Origin: Actinomadura macrotermitis
GTDB taxonomy: Bacteria > Actinomycetota > Actinomycetes > Streptosporangiales > Streptosporangiaceae
Assembly: GCF_009604375.1 (NCBI RefSeq)
Contig: NZ_WEGH01000003.1
Span: 1,178,001 to 1,242,000, forward strand
DNA: 64,000 bases
Reading direction: 5' to 3'
In this document: one piece after another, positions 8,391-16,715 of the stretch
How the letters are laid out: each line of letters starts with the position of its first letter
Numbering within the stretch: the stretch's first letter is position 1
Notes under the pieces: model-generated
Databases searched by the model: none
The model's input: only the letters and a program-made list of their open reading frames with translations
What the model was told of the DNA's origin: nothing
Program-made: the position numbers and the translations under genes

Positions 8391-8993
8391 ATGCGGACCA
8401 AGACGGCCAACCCCCTCGCACCCCTCGGCACACTGGTCTCCCTGCTGGCTCCGATGGCGCTGCTGTTCACCGTTTTCGGCGTGCTCGCTTCCGGCGGCCG
8501 GGACGTGTGCGCGGTGAACGACTCGCTTTCGATCGGGGGGCCGGACACCGTGTCGGGGATCTTCAAGCCCGGGGTGTCCTACAGCAATTCAGGTGTGTCC
8601 ATGTGCGTGCACCACGCCGGGCCGGGCCTCCGGTTGCTGGACCGGATGACCGAGGTCCCCTCCTACCTGCTGTACGGCGGCGCGGCCCTGCTGCTCTGGC
8701 TGTTCGTCCAGAGCGCCAGGCGGCACGGGCCGTTCGCCAGGTCGAACGCCCGCTGGCTGCGCTCCCTCGGCTGGTGGCTCGCGGGCGGGGGCGTCCTCGC
8801 GGCGTCGGCGGAGGCGTTCGCGCACACCTCGCTCCTGCGGGCCATGCTCCTGCCCGACAGCGCTCCGGACTGGAGGGGCGTCGTGGAGGCGTTCCCGGTT
8901 CCCCTGGTCGTCACCGGGCTCGGGCTGCTGACGATGGCGCGGATCCTACGCGTCGGCACGGCGATGCACGAGGACCTCGAGGGGACGGTGTGA
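8391..8993 (+). CDS. DUF2975-like membrane protein
   Basis: 200 residues with four membrane helices (about 12-33, 94-110, 125-145, 164-184). A long external loop with two cysteines (DVCAVND, VSMCVHH) separates the first two helices. Size, topology and the partner gene match the DUF2975/XRE pairs of actinobacteria, whose role is unknown but which look like a sensor-regulator couple. The ATG at 8391 has GGAGA 4-8 nt upstream. Its stop overlaps the GTG of the XRE gene by 4 bp. Assignment to DUF2975 rests on context and topology more than on sequence. Confidence 0.65.
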   Translation: MRTKTANPLAPLGTLVSLLAPMALLFTVFGVLASGGRDVCAVNDSLSIGGPDTVSGIFKPGVSYSNSGVSMCVHHAGPGLRLLDRMTEVPSYLLYGGAALLLWLFVQSARRHGPFARSNARWLRSLGWWLAGGGVLAASAEAFAHTSLLRAMLLPDSAPDWRGVVEAFPVPLVVTGLGLLTMARILRVGTAMHEDLEGTV

Positions 8994-9229
8994 GCGGCGA
9001 CGAACATGCCGTCGAGGTCCACCTGGACCGGCTGCTGGAGGCGCGCGGGATGACCCTCGCCCAGCTGTCCGAGCTGGTCGGGGTGACCGTGGTGAACCTG
9101 TCGATCCTGAAGAACGGCCGCGCCAAGGCGATCCGGTTCTCCACCCTGACGCGGATCTGCGAGGCCCTCGGCTGCCAGCCCGGCGACCTGCTCGGCGTGG
9201 GAACGAATCGCCGCGGCGAAGGGTTGTGA
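8990..9229 (+). CDS. XRE-family (YozG/Cro-like) transcriptional regulator
   Basis: 79 residues almost wholly made of one helix-turn-helix: DRLLEARGMTLAQLSELVGV is the first part and SILKNGRAKAIRFSTLTRIC the recognition helix, followed by EALGCQPGDLLG. This is the short XRE type that accompanies DUF2975 membrane proteins. The GTG start overlaps the preceding stop (GTGA), which argues for translational coupling. It probably binds the inverted repeats upstream of the pair. Confidence 0.85.
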   Translation: MSGDEHAVEVHLDRLLEARGMTLAQLSELVGVTVVNLSILKNGRAKAIRFSTLTRICEALGCQPGDLLGVGTNRRGEGL

Positions 9230-9630
9230 CGGGCATGACCGATGACGTGATCGAGCGGCTGCTGGACCACCGGGTGTGGGCGTTCGTCGGGCTCGGCGAC
9301 AGCCCGGACCGGGAGGTCCACCGCCAGGCCGGCCTGATGAAGCAGCGCGGCAAGACGATCGTGCCGGTGCACCCGGACGGCGCGGAGGTGCTCGGCGAGC
9401 CCGGCTACCGGTCGCTGGCCGAGGTGCCCGGGGAGATCGACGTCGTGGGGGTCTACCGGCGCTCGGAGTTCGCCGGCCAGGTCGTGGACGAGGCGATCGC
9501 GGCGGGCGCCAAGGCCGTCTGGATGCCGCTGGACGTGGTCGACGAGGCGGCGGCGCAGCGCGCCCGCGACGCCGGGCTGGACGTGGTCATGGACCGCTGC
9601 CCGGCCGTGGAGTGGGCCCGCCGCCGCTGA
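9226..9630 (+). CDS. CoA-binding (YccU-like) domain protein
   Basis: 134 residues forming one Rossmann-like CoA-binding domain: FVGLGDSPDREVHRQAGLM near the start is the dinucleotide/CoA loop, followed by VPVHPDGAEVLGEPGYRSLAEVP and AAGAKAVWMPLDVVDE. The conserved Cys of the family is present near the end (MDRCPAVEW). Such stand-alone proteins bind CoA or acyl-CoA; the cellular role is uncertain. GTG 9226 overlaps the XRE stop by 4 bp and has AAGGG just upstream; ATG 9235 is a possible alternative. Confidence 0.85.
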   Translation: MTGMTDDVIERLLDHRVWAFVGLGDSPDREVHRQAGLMKQRGKTIVPVHPDGAEVLGEPGYRSLAEVPGEIDVVGVYRRSEFAGQVVDEAIAAGAKAVWMPLDVVDEAAAQRARDAGLDVVMDRCPAVEWARRR

Positions 9631-9754
9631 CCGGCCGGGCCGCCGCCCCGCACGGCGGGTAAGTGAACCGCCGCTCCGCGCCCTCTTGCGGGCGGACGCC
9701 GCCGGGGAGAGCGTGTGAAGCATCGCTCCACCCCGGCGGCATCAGGAGGAACCG

Positions 9755-10996
9755 ATGGGCGCTTCCGACGACAGCGGCCCGTTCGTCATCGACCCCAGCG
9801 GCCGTGACCTGCACGGCGACGCGGCCCGATTACGCGCGCGTGGTCCCGCGACGCGCATCGTGCTCCCCGGCGGTGTGGGAGCGTGGGCGGTGACCGGTCC
9901 CGCGCTGCTGCGCCGGCTGCTGACCGACGACCGGGTCTCCAAGGACGCCTACCTGCACTGGCCGCCCCTGGCCAACGGGGATGTCGGCCCCGGCTGGCAG
10001 TTGTTCCCCTGGGTCGCGGTACGCAACATGCTCACCGCCTATGGCGACGACCACCGGCGGCTGCGGCGGCTGGTGTCCAGCGCGTTCACCCCGCGCCGCA
10101 CGGCCACGCTGCGGCCCCGCGTCGAGGCGATCGTCGCCGATCTGCTCGGCGAACTCGGCGCCCTGGCCGCCGGCGGGTCGGTGGACCTGCGCGACCGCTA
10201 CGCCTATCCGCTGCCGATCAGGGTGATCTGCGAGCTGTTCGGGGTGGCGGACCCGGACGCGCGCGAGGAGATCCGCCGCTGCGTGGACGCGTTCTTCCGC
10301 ACCACCGCCGGGCCGGAGGAGGCCGCCGCGGCGTTCCCGCGGATGCAGGAGATCATCCGCGGCATCGTGCGGGAGAAGCGGGCGCGTCCCGCCGACGACC
10401 TCTCCTCGGCCCTCATCGCCGCCCGCGACGAGGGCTCGCCGTTGTCGGAGGAGGAACTGGTCGGCACGCTCATGCTGTTCCTCAGCGCGGGCCACGAGAC
10501 GACCGTGAACCTTCTCGACAACGCGATCCACGCCATGCTCGTCCACCCCGGCCAGCTCGCGCTGGTCCGGGCGGGACGGGCCGCCTGGGACGACGTGATC
10601 GAGGAGACGTTGCGGGCCGAGCCGCCGGTGGCCAATCTGCCGCTGCGCTTCGCCGTCGAGGACATCGTGCTGGACGACGGCGTCGTCATCGGCAAGGGCG
10701 AGGCGATCCTCGCCTGTTACGCGGCGGCCGGGCGCGACGCGGCCGCGCACGGCGACGACGCCGATCTCTTCGACGTCACCCGCGCGGACAAGGAGCACCT
10801 GGCGTTCGGCCACGGCGTGCACTACTGCCTCGGGGCGCCGCTGGCCAGGCTGGAGGCGGCGATCGCGCTGCCGGCCCTGTTCACCCGCTTCCCCGGCATG
10901 GCGCTCGCGGTGAAACCGGACGAACTGCGGCCGCTCGACTCGTTCATCTCCAACGGCCACCGCGCCCTGCCCGTCCTTCTCATCCCCGGATGGTGA
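9755..10996 (+). CDS. Cytochrome P450
   Basis: A soluble bacterial P450 of 413 residues. The I-helix oxygen-binding motif AGHETT, the K-helix ExxR (EETLR) and the haem loop FGHGVHYCLGAPLARLE with its axial cysteine are intact. It would need a separate ferredoxin and reductase; none is adjacent. AGGAGGA lies 7 nt before the ATG. There is no recognisable biosynthetic cluster around it, so the substrate is unknown. The next gene has its own promoter and is not part of this transcript. Confidence 0.95.
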   Translation: MGASDDSGPFVIDPSGRDLHGDAARLRARGPATRIVLPGGVGAWAVTGPALLRRLLTDDRVSKDAYLHWPPLANGDVGPGWQLFPWVAVRNMLTAYGDDHRRLRRLVSSAFTPRRTATLRPRVEAIVADLLGELGALAAGGSVDLRDRYAYPLPIRVICELFGVADPDAREEIRRCVDAFFRTTAGPEEAAAAFPRMQEIIRGIVREKRARPADDLSSALIAARDEGSPLSEEELVGTLMLFLSAGHETTVNLLDNAIHAMLVHPGQLALVRAGRAAWDDVIEETLRAEPPVANLPLRFAVEDIVLDDGVVIGKGEAILACYAAAGRDAAAHGDDADLFDVTRADKEHLAFGHGVHYCLGAPLARLEAAIALPALFTRFPGMALAVKPDELRPLDSFISNGHRALPVLLIPGW

Positions 10997-11012
10997 ACAC
11001 ATGGCGAAACCT

Positions 11013-11044
11013 TGCCAGTGTTCACTGGCATGGGCGATAGTGAT
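11013..11044 (+). promoter_or_regulatory. Promoter with palindromic operator, upstream of secreted propeller gene
   Basis: TTGCCA (11013) and GATAGT (11036) are separated by 17 nt and form a good -35/-10 pair, 8 nt from the ATG. The spacer holds the palindrome GCCAGTG-TT-CACTGGC (11014-11029). The same palindrome with an AT centre lies ahead of the paralogous gene at 28446-28461. Confidence 0.7.
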
Positions 11045-11049
11045 CGTTC

Positions 11050-12096
11050 ATGGCCCCTCTGCTCGCCCGCGCGGCGGCCGCCGCGTCCGCTGCGCTCGCC
11101 CTGATCGCCGCCGCCCCCGCCGCGCACGCCGCCCCCGAGCCGTTCCGGGTGGTGCCGCTGCCGTTCCTGTGGCCCCGCGCCTACGTCGGGTCCACCGCCG
11201 CCGACTCCCCGACCAGCGTGTGGGTGAGCGGGAAGCAAGGCATGTACTGCGTGCCGGTCGGGTTGTCCTGCGCGCTGTCCAGCGACGGCAACCCCGTCGT
11301 CCGGCGCTGGACCGGAAGCGCCTGGAAGGAGTACCCGCTCGACGGCTGGACCGGCCAGGGCGGCATCACCCAGGTCCGCACCGGGACGGGCGGCACCTGG
11401 ATCGCCAACGCGACCGGCCGCTACCTCGCCCGGTTCGACGGCGCCCGCTTCACACCGGTGCCCGCGCCGGACGCCGGCGCGATCGCCGTCCTCAGCAGCG
11501 GACCCGCCGGGACCTGGGCGGTCACCACGTCCCTGTACCACCGCGACGGCGACGGCTGGACGCCCGCCGCCGTCCCCGCCAACCTGCGCCACATCGCCGA
11601 CGTCAAGGCGCGCACCGCCACCGACGCGTGGGCGGTCGGCGTCCAGAAGTGGGCCGACAGCTCCACCCTCGAACCCGACGTCCCGGCCATCGCCCACTTC
11701 GACGGGACGTCCTGGCAGGCCGTCCCCAACCCGGCGCAGGCTCCCGCCTCCAGGGAGCGCTTCCTGAAGGTGTCGCCGACCGGGGCGAACGCGATGTGGG
11801 CCATCACCACCCGCTCCCTGGCCGGATGGGACGGCTCGTCCTGGACGGTCGTCCCCGCGCCGCCCGGCGTGGTCAGGTTCACCGACCTGGCCACCGGCGC
11901 CGACGGCTCCCCCTGGGCCATCGGCGTCCCCGCCAACGGCGTCGGCGCGCTCTACCACTACACCGGCGGGGCCTGGACGAACGCGGCGCTGCCGGTCATG
12001 GGCGTCACGTCCCTCACCGCAGTGCCGGGCGGCGACGCCGTCTGGGCCACCGCCTACCAGGGCGACGACCCGCGCGTGATCACCGGGAGCGGATGA
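11050..12096 (+). CDS. Secreted seven-unit beta-propeller-like protein (paralogue 1)
   Basis: 348 residues. An Ala-rich signal peptide (residues 1-26, cleavage after AHA) leads into PFRVVPLPFLWPRAYVG. Seven short units then recur about every 45 residues, each with a W-(A/V/I) core: VWVSGK, TWIANA, TWAVTT, AWAVGV, MWAITT, PWAIGV, VWATAY. Most are preceded by a W-x-x-Y/V strand around a GSAW or GTSW turn. Seven units suggest a seven-bladed propeller. It is a clear paralogue of the minus-strand gene at 27340-28407 and shares its operator. The enzymatic or binding role is unknown. The mRNA is probably leaderless. Confidence 0.7.
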   Translation: MAPLLARAAAAASAALALIAAAPAAHAAPEPFRVVPLPFLWPRAYVGSTAADSPTSVWVSGKQGMYCVPVGLSCALSSDGNPVVRRWTGSAWKEYPLDGWTGQGGITQVRTGTGGTWIANATGRYLARFDGARFTPVPAPDAGAIAVLSSGPAGTWAVTTSLYHRDGDGWTPAAVPANLRHIADVKARTATDAWAVGVQKWADSSTLEPDVPAIAHFDGTSWQAVPNPAQAPASRERFLKVSPTGANAMWAITTRSLAGWDGSSWTVVPAPPGVVRFTDLATGADGSPWAIGVPANGVGALYHYTGGAWTNAALPVMGVTSLTAVPGGDAVWATAYQGDDPRVITGSG

Positions 12097-12123
12097 CCGC
12101 GGGCCGGGCCCGGCCCGCGGTCA
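12094..12123. terminator. Bidirectional terminator palindrome between convergent genes
   Basis: A 30-bp perfect palindrome with arms TGACCGCGGGCCGGG. Its left end is the TGA stop of the upstream gene, and it lies 5 bp from the stop of the convergent protease-like gene. Confidence 0.65.
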
Positions 12124-12128
12124 GCGGG

Positions 12129-13109
12129 TCACTTCGCGGCGAACACCAGGTCGTCGTCGATGTACTGCGAGGCCGTCGAGGCGTGGATGAGCTGGTTGAC
12201 GGTGATGTTGTGCACGCCGCCGCGCGCCGGGTCCCAGGCGGCGAAGTGGTCGACGAGCAGGCCGCCGTTGAGGTTGGTGTCGGAGGTGGTCTTCCGGGCG
12301 GCGAAGCCGTACAGCAGGATGTAGTGCCGCACGTTGGTGCCGGTCGGGTTGCTCGACCACGGCAGCTTGGACGGGTCCACCAGGTACACCACAGGCTGGC
12401 CCGCGCTGATCGAGCGGTGGATCTGCCGGAACGCCAGCTCGACGGACTGGCCCGACGAGCCGTAGTCGTACACGTGGTACTTGCCCACCGAGCCCGGCTT
12501 GTAGCGGTTCAGCGCGTCGTCCAGCCGGCCCGGGTAGGTGAAGCCGTACCGGTTGGTCTGCAGGTTGCTGCTGTTGGCCAGGGTGTCCTGGGACGGCGCG
12601 GAGCCCTTCATCGTCCACAGCGCCGCCTGCACGGTCGCCGGGCCGCAGTACTTGGCCGAGTTCTCCTGCTTCTTGGCCGACAGGTGCATGCCGCGCGTCA
12701 CCTGGTCGGCCACCCGGTGCCCGGCGACCCAGACCGCCGCGTTGCCGTCCTGGAGGATGCGGTTGGCGTTCAGCCAGGCGGTGGAGCACTGCTTCTTGGC
12801 GCCGCTGGCGAGCGTCCCCGAGCAGGACGGCGCGCTGACGTTGTGGGACCGCCCGGGCACCCTCAGGTACGGGGACCCCTTGACGCTCCGCCTGGCGGAG
12901 GTGCTCACCTTCACCACGACCCGGACCTTGCCGTACCCGGCGCTGTGCTGGATGCAGGTGTAGTAGGTGACCCTGTTGTAGGTCTTGGCGTCGGTACAGG
13001 TCTGATACGGGGCGCCGCTCTGGCCGCCCCAGCTCGCCGCCTCGGCGGCGGGGGCTCCGAGCAGGGCCGTCGCGGAGACGGCACCGGCCAGCACCACAAG
13101 AGCTCGCAT
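12129..13109 (-). CDS. Secreted C39-like cysteine peptidase family protein
   Basis: 326 residues with a signal peptide (1-24, ending AEAA). The first ~120 residues contain paired cysteines (QTCTDAK, YYTCIQH, APSCSG, KKQCST) and look like an extracellular beta domain. The C-terminal half starts at AKYCGPATVQAALW, the Gln/Cys helix of papain-like C39 peptidases, with the catalytic His in VRHYILLYGF and the Asp in VDHFAAWDP. Such proteins cleave or modify peptides outside the cell. The substrate is not evident. It is convergent with the propeller gene and transcribed from its own start at 13109. Confidence 0.75.
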   Translation of the reverse strand: MRALVVLAGAVSATALLGAPAAEAASWGGQSGAPYQTCTDAKTYNRVTYYTCIQHSAGYGKVRVVVKVSTSARRSVKGSPYLRVPGRSHNVSAPSCSGTLASGAKKQCSTAWLNANRILQDGNAAVWVAGHRVADQVTRGMHLSAKKQENSAKYCGPATVQAALWTMKGSAPSQDTLANSSNLQTNRYGFTYPGRLDDALNRYKPGSVGKYHVYDYGSSGQSVELAFRQIHRSISAGQPVVYLVDPSKLPWSSNPTGTNVRHYILLYGFAARKTTSDTNLNGGLLVDHFAAWDPARGGVHNITVNQLIHASTASQYIDDDLVFAAK

Positions 13110-13318
13110 GGCTCTCCTTCGGGGGGAGTGATCAAGAAGTGCTCACGCTAACCCCGAAGATCATCACCTGTCCCGATCTTGCGCAGAACCGCCGCCCGGC
13201 CCCTGGGTCCGCCCCTGTTGACCGGCGGTGTTCCCCGCTGTAGGGATGATCCCTGGCGAACCCCCCTCACCTGGCCGAACGAACCGCGGGTCCGGGAAAG
13301 CAGATCAGGAGCAGGCCG

Positions 13319-13915
13319 ATGACGGAAGGCAGCGGATCCGCTGAGGGCCAACACCCGAAGGGGGCCCTGAAGATACGCTCGAACCAGTCGACCGCCCTGG
13401 GATGCGTTTTCGTCCTGATCGGCATAGCGGTTTTCCGCGAAATGCTCGATCTCTCGCTTTACCTCCACAAGGGGGACCCCGCCGAACTCGCCCTCGCGAT
13501 CGTGCGTTCTGCCGCTTGGCCCGCCCTGATCAGCGCCGCAGGGGTGCTCTACATGCGGCCGCAGATCGTCATGAGCGAATCCGGGCTGCTCGTCCGCCAG
13601 TACCTGAGAGACCACCTGATCCCCTGGCAGGCCCTCAAGGACGTGAACACGGACAGCAAAATAAGAATCACCTACGGGACCTCCGACGGCGAGTCCGAAG
13701 AGGTCACTTCCCCTTTGTTCGGTTTCAGTGCCGGAGGTCTCTCAAAGCGGGAGCGGGTCACCGAGGAGATCGAGCGATACCGCTCCTTCTACAGCACAGC
13801 GAATCCCTCCGCCGGCCCGTGCCGCCTCTGGGCACGCCTCCCGGTCTCGGTGCTCGGCTTCGCGGTCGCCCTGTTCGTCACAGCGGCCATCGTCACCATC
13901 GCCGCCAGGCCCTAA
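13319..13915 (+). CDS. PH-domain-like membrane protein, hypothetical
   Basis: 198 residues with membrane helices at about 25-42, 62-78 and 170-194. Between them MSESGLLVRQYLRDHLIPWQALKDV resembles the first strands of bacterial PH-like (bPH) domains that sit after two transmembrane helices. The N-terminal 20 residues are polar and disordered. A good ribosome-binding site (AGGAG, 13307-13311) precedes the ATG. Function unknown. Confidence 0.6.
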   Translation: MTEGSGSAEGQHPKGALKIRSNQSTALGCVFVLIGIAVFREMLDLSLYLHKGDPAELALAIVRSAAWPALISAAGVLYMRPQIVMSESGLLVRQYLRDHLIPWQALKDVNTDSKIRITYGTSDGESEEVTSPLFGFSAGGLSKRERVTEEIERYRSFYSTANPSAGPCRLWARLPVSVLGFAVALFVTAAIVTIAARP

Positions 13916-13990
13916 GCCCGTCTAGAAGTCGACCTCCCAGCCCGGCGCCCCGCGACTGGACCACGCGCTTGCGGCGGCGTTCCGCCGGGC

Positions 13991-15742
13991 TCAGCCGATG
14001 ACGCGGTCCAGCGGGGCCGGGGCGATCGTCGGGTGCGCCTTCAGGTAGGCGATGAACGCCTCGTGGTCGGCGGGCTGGTTGCGGTACGCCTGGCGGAACC
14101 CGGCGAACGCGGGGTATCCGTCGGCCCCGATGAGCGTGTACGCCAGGGCCGCCAGCCGGTAGTCGCGTCCGAGGTCGAGCGGGCGCCCGCCGACGAGCAC
14201 ATCTTTGGGGTCGACCCGGTCGCCTTCGGGGCGGGCGGCGTCGTAGCGGTAGCGCACGTTGGCCGACACCGCCAGCGGGGCGAAGCGGCCGCCCTGCCAC
14301 TGCTGCTCGAGGGCCTGGTGGATCTGCTCGCCGGTCACGGTGACGGTGAGCACCGGGTTGCCGTAGCCGTAGGCCGACCACGCCTCGCCGAAGGTGATCG
14401 TCCCGTCGGCGTCGCCCGGCGCGGTCCCCTTGGCGAACGGCAGGTCCCGGCCGAGCGGCGTCGAGCCCTTGCGCGGCCTGGTCGCCACCAGCGCGAGGTC
14501 GGCGCGGCCCGCGCGGGTCCGCCCGGCCGTCCACAGCTGCACATCGGCGGCCAGGTCGCCGAGGGTGCTCTCGCCGTGCGCGTCAGGGGTGCGGGTGAGG
14601 TCGCCGGTCTGCCGGGCGACCGGCTCGGCCGCGCGCCGGTCGCCGCGCGCCCGCCAGTAGTCGACGATCCCGGCGACGGCCGGGGCGGGCGCGATGTCGC
14701 GGGTGACGGGGTGGTTGACGGCGGTGGTGCGCTCGCGCAGCACCTCCCCGCTGCGGGGGTCGATCTTCAGCCCGAGCTCGCTGATCAGGCGGCCGTGGTT
14801 CAGGCCCTCCACCACGGGACGGGGATGGCCGGCCGGGTCGGGGACCTGGCAGTTGAAGCCCGCGTGCCAGTGGCCGGTGACGATCGCGTCGATGTCGGGC
14901 GTGGCGGCCCGGGCGAAGTCGATCACGGGGCCGGACGGCTTGTTGCAGCCGTTGAAGCCCGCGCCGTCGGCCTGGCCGCCCTCGTGGACGTTGGCGACGA
15001 TCGCCTTCACGCCCTTGCGCCGCAGCTCGGCGGCGTACTTGGCGGCGGTCTCCACCAGCGGCAGCGCCTTCAGGCCGGGCTGGTAGGAGGTGGAGCCCAC
15101 CGGCGTGTCGGTGACGGTCAGGTTGATGAACCCGACCGGGATGCGGCGGCCCCCGTTCCCGCGCACCCACTCGACGTTGTAGGGCTTGAGGATGGGGCGA
15201 CCGGTCCGCGCGTCCACGATGTTGGCGCTCAGGAAGGAGAAGTCCGCGCCCTTGAAGCGCCGCCCGGTGGAGTCGGTGAAGCAGCTGTCCACGTCGACCT
15301 CGCCGGAGCAGCGGCCCCGCATCATGTGGTCCTTGAGGAACCGCGGCGAGACGTCCAGCTCGTGGTTGCCGGTGGCGGAGAACCGGACGCCGAGCGCGTT
15401 GAGGACCTCGATGGTGGGTTCGTCCTGGAAGGCGTCCACCTCGAACGGCCATCCGCTGAAGTTGTCGCCCGCCGAGAAGGTGATCGAGTTCCGCTTGCCC
15501 GCCCGGAGCCGCTTCAGGTGGGCGGCGTTGTAGGCGGCCCCGCCGACCTTGAGCACCGTTCCGTCGGGCAGCTTCACCTGCCCGTTGGCGGCGTCGTCGT
15601 AGGGCCGCAGGTATCCGTGGAAGTCGGTGATCGCCAGCAGCTGGACGTCCACCGGGGCGGGCCCGGCCACCGCCGTCCCGCCGATCCCCGCCAGCACGGC
15701 CCCCGCGGTGAGCAGGGTCACCGCCGTCCGTCGCACCATCAC
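13991..15742 (-). CDS. Secreted 5'-nucleotidase / metallophosphatase
   Basis: 583 residues with a signal peptide (about 1-27, ending AVAG). The metallophosphatase domain shows the metal-binding set ITDFHGYL, GDNFSGWPF, TGNHELDVS, NVHEGG and GHWHAGF. A C-terminal nucleotide-binding domain (5_nucleotid_C) starts at about residue 385 and contains ITFGEAWSAYGYGNPV. The enzyme hydrolyses extracellular nucleotides or related phosphoesters for nucleoside and phosphate scavenging. There is no LPXTG or C-terminal anchor. Either of two adjacent Met codons can start it. Confidence 0.92.
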   Translation of the reverse strand: MMVRRTAVTLLTAGAVLAGIGGTAVAGPAPVDVQLLAITDFHGYLRPYDDAANGQVKLPDGTVLKVGGAAYNAAHLKRLRAGKRNSITFSAGDNFSGWPFEVDAFQDEPTIEVLNALGVRFSATGNHELDVSPRFLKDHMMRGRCSGEVDVDSCFTDSTGRRFKGADFSFLSANIVDARTGRPILKPYNVEWVRGNGGRRIPVGFINLTVTDTPVGSTSYQPGLKALPLVETAAKYAAELRRKGVKAIVANVHEGGQADGAGFNGCNKPSGPVIDFARAATPDIDAIVTGHWHAGFNCQVPDPAGHPRPVVEGLNHGRLISELGLKIDPRSGEVLRERTTAVNHPVTRDIAPAPAVAGIVDYWRARGDRRAAEPVARQTGDLTRTPDAHGESTLGDLAADVQLWTAGRTRAGRADLALVATRPRKGSTPLGRDLPFAKGTAPGDADGTITFGEAWSAYGYGNPVLTVTVTGEQIHQALEQQWQGGRFAPLAVSANVRYRYDAARPEGDRVDPKDVLVGGRPLDLGRDYRLAALAYTLIGADGYPAFAGFRQAYRNQPADHEAFIAYLKAHPTIAPAPLDRVIG

Positions 15743-15813
15743 GCCTCTTCCCTCGCGCCTGTCACGGTCGACAGAAGACGATCATGGGCGGGTGGCCGCC
15801 CGGTGAGCGGAAG

Positions 15814-16137
15814 ATGCCTAGATGGGGAGAACTGCACCCGTTTGCAGCGGCCGCGCCGGCCGTTCCGCTGGCCGCCGCGCTCGGCACCGCCGCCCCTGCC
15901 TCGGCCGAGCCACGCTGCGAGATCCGCTACCGCCGGAACGGCAGCGGCAACATCTCCAGCACCGCCTGGGTCGACGCCAGCACCTGCGGACGCCGGTCGC
16001 ACATCAAGGTCACCTGCATCGGCGCCCGCCACAGCCGGGCCGTGGAGGGCAACGTCGTCACCACGGGCACGACCAAGGCCGGCTGCACCGCCATCCTCGA
16101 GGCCGTGTACATGCAGTACAAGGTCGGCGGCACCTGA
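15814..16137 (+). CDS. Small secreted cysteine-containing protein, probably 3'-truncated by an in-frame TGA
   Basis: 107 residues. A hydrophobic Ala/Pro-rich leader ends near APASAEP. The mature part has four cysteines (RCEI, STCGR, KVTCIG, KAGCTA), consistent with two disulphides, as in small actinomycete secreted proteins. After the TGA at 16135 the frame stays open for 15 codons (Y T A K I P G R G S H T I T G) to a TAG, and that stretch reads like the natural end of the protein, as if a TGG had become TGA. The start could also be at 15784. Function unknown. Confidence 0.5.
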   Translation: MPRWGELHPFAAAAPAVPLAAALGTAAPASAEPRCEIRYRRNGSGNISSTAWVDASTCGRRSHIKVTCIGARHSRAVEGNVVTTGTTKAGCTAILEAVYMQYKVGGT

Positions 16138-16181
16138 TACACCGCCAAGATCCCCGGCAGGGGGTCGCACACCATCACCGG

Positions 16182-16385
16182 CTAGCGGCGACGCCCGGCC
16201 TCAGGAGGCCCGGCGGAGCGGCGCAGCATGGTCCACAGCGCCCACAGCGTCTCGGCCCCGCTGATCACCGCCACGACGAGCCCCACCTTGTGCAGGGAGA
16301 CGACCGGGGTGTCCACTCCCCTGGCCGCCAGCCACAGCACCAGCCCGGCGACGGTGAAGACCGCGCCGACGATGAACTCCCGCAT
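16182..16385 (-). CDS. Small two-helix membrane protein
   Basis: 67 residues: REFIVGAVFTVAGLVLWLAARG and a second helix VGLVVAVISGAETLWALWTML, then a basic tail (RRSAGPPEAGRRR). The pattern resembles the DUF5708-type small membrane proteins of actinomycetes. AGGGAGG lies 6 nt before the ATG at 16385. The longer upstream reading of this frame is not supported. Its stop codon overlaps the TAG that would end the read-through extension of the convergent secreted-protein gene. Confidence 0.65.
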   Translation of the reverse strand: MREFIVGAVFTVAGLVLWLAARGVDTPVVSLHKVGLVVAVISGAETLWALWTMLRRSAGPPEAGRRR

Positions 16386-16514
16386 TGCCGCCTCCCTTGT
16401 CCGGCTCGCCTCCGACGCTATTGACCGGCCACCGGGGACGGCATCCTGCCGGTGGCCCGTCCGGTGCGGCGGGTGTCGTCCCTTCGCAGTACGCCGCGCG
16501 GAGGGTGGCACCGG

Positions 16515-16715
16515 TCAGGGATCTTCCTCGGCTTCGAGGGCCTCCAGGTTCTGCTCGGCATAGGCGTGGACGACCGCGATGGCGGCCGGGAGCATGCCGT
16601 GCCTGATGAGGGCCTCTTCGTAGGCCGCTTTGGCGATCTCCAGGGCGCTGGACAGCGGGAGCAGGTCACAACCCTCCCCCAGGGACGCCCACGCGGATGC
16701 GGGACCGGCGCTCAT
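16515..16715 (-). CDS. Small protein coupled to an ATPase gene, hypothetical
   Basis: 66 residues, mostly helical and acidic (LEIAKAAYEEALIRHGMLPAAIAVVHAYAEQNLEALEAEEDP). Its ATG overlaps the stop of the ATP-binding protein by 4 bp (ATGA), which is the main support for the gene. It could be a partner of that kinase-like protein. No known family recognised. Confidence 0.6.
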   Translation of the reverse strand: MSAGPASAWASLGEGCDLLPLSSALEIAKAAYEEALIRHGMLPAAIAVVHAYAEQNLEALEAEEDP

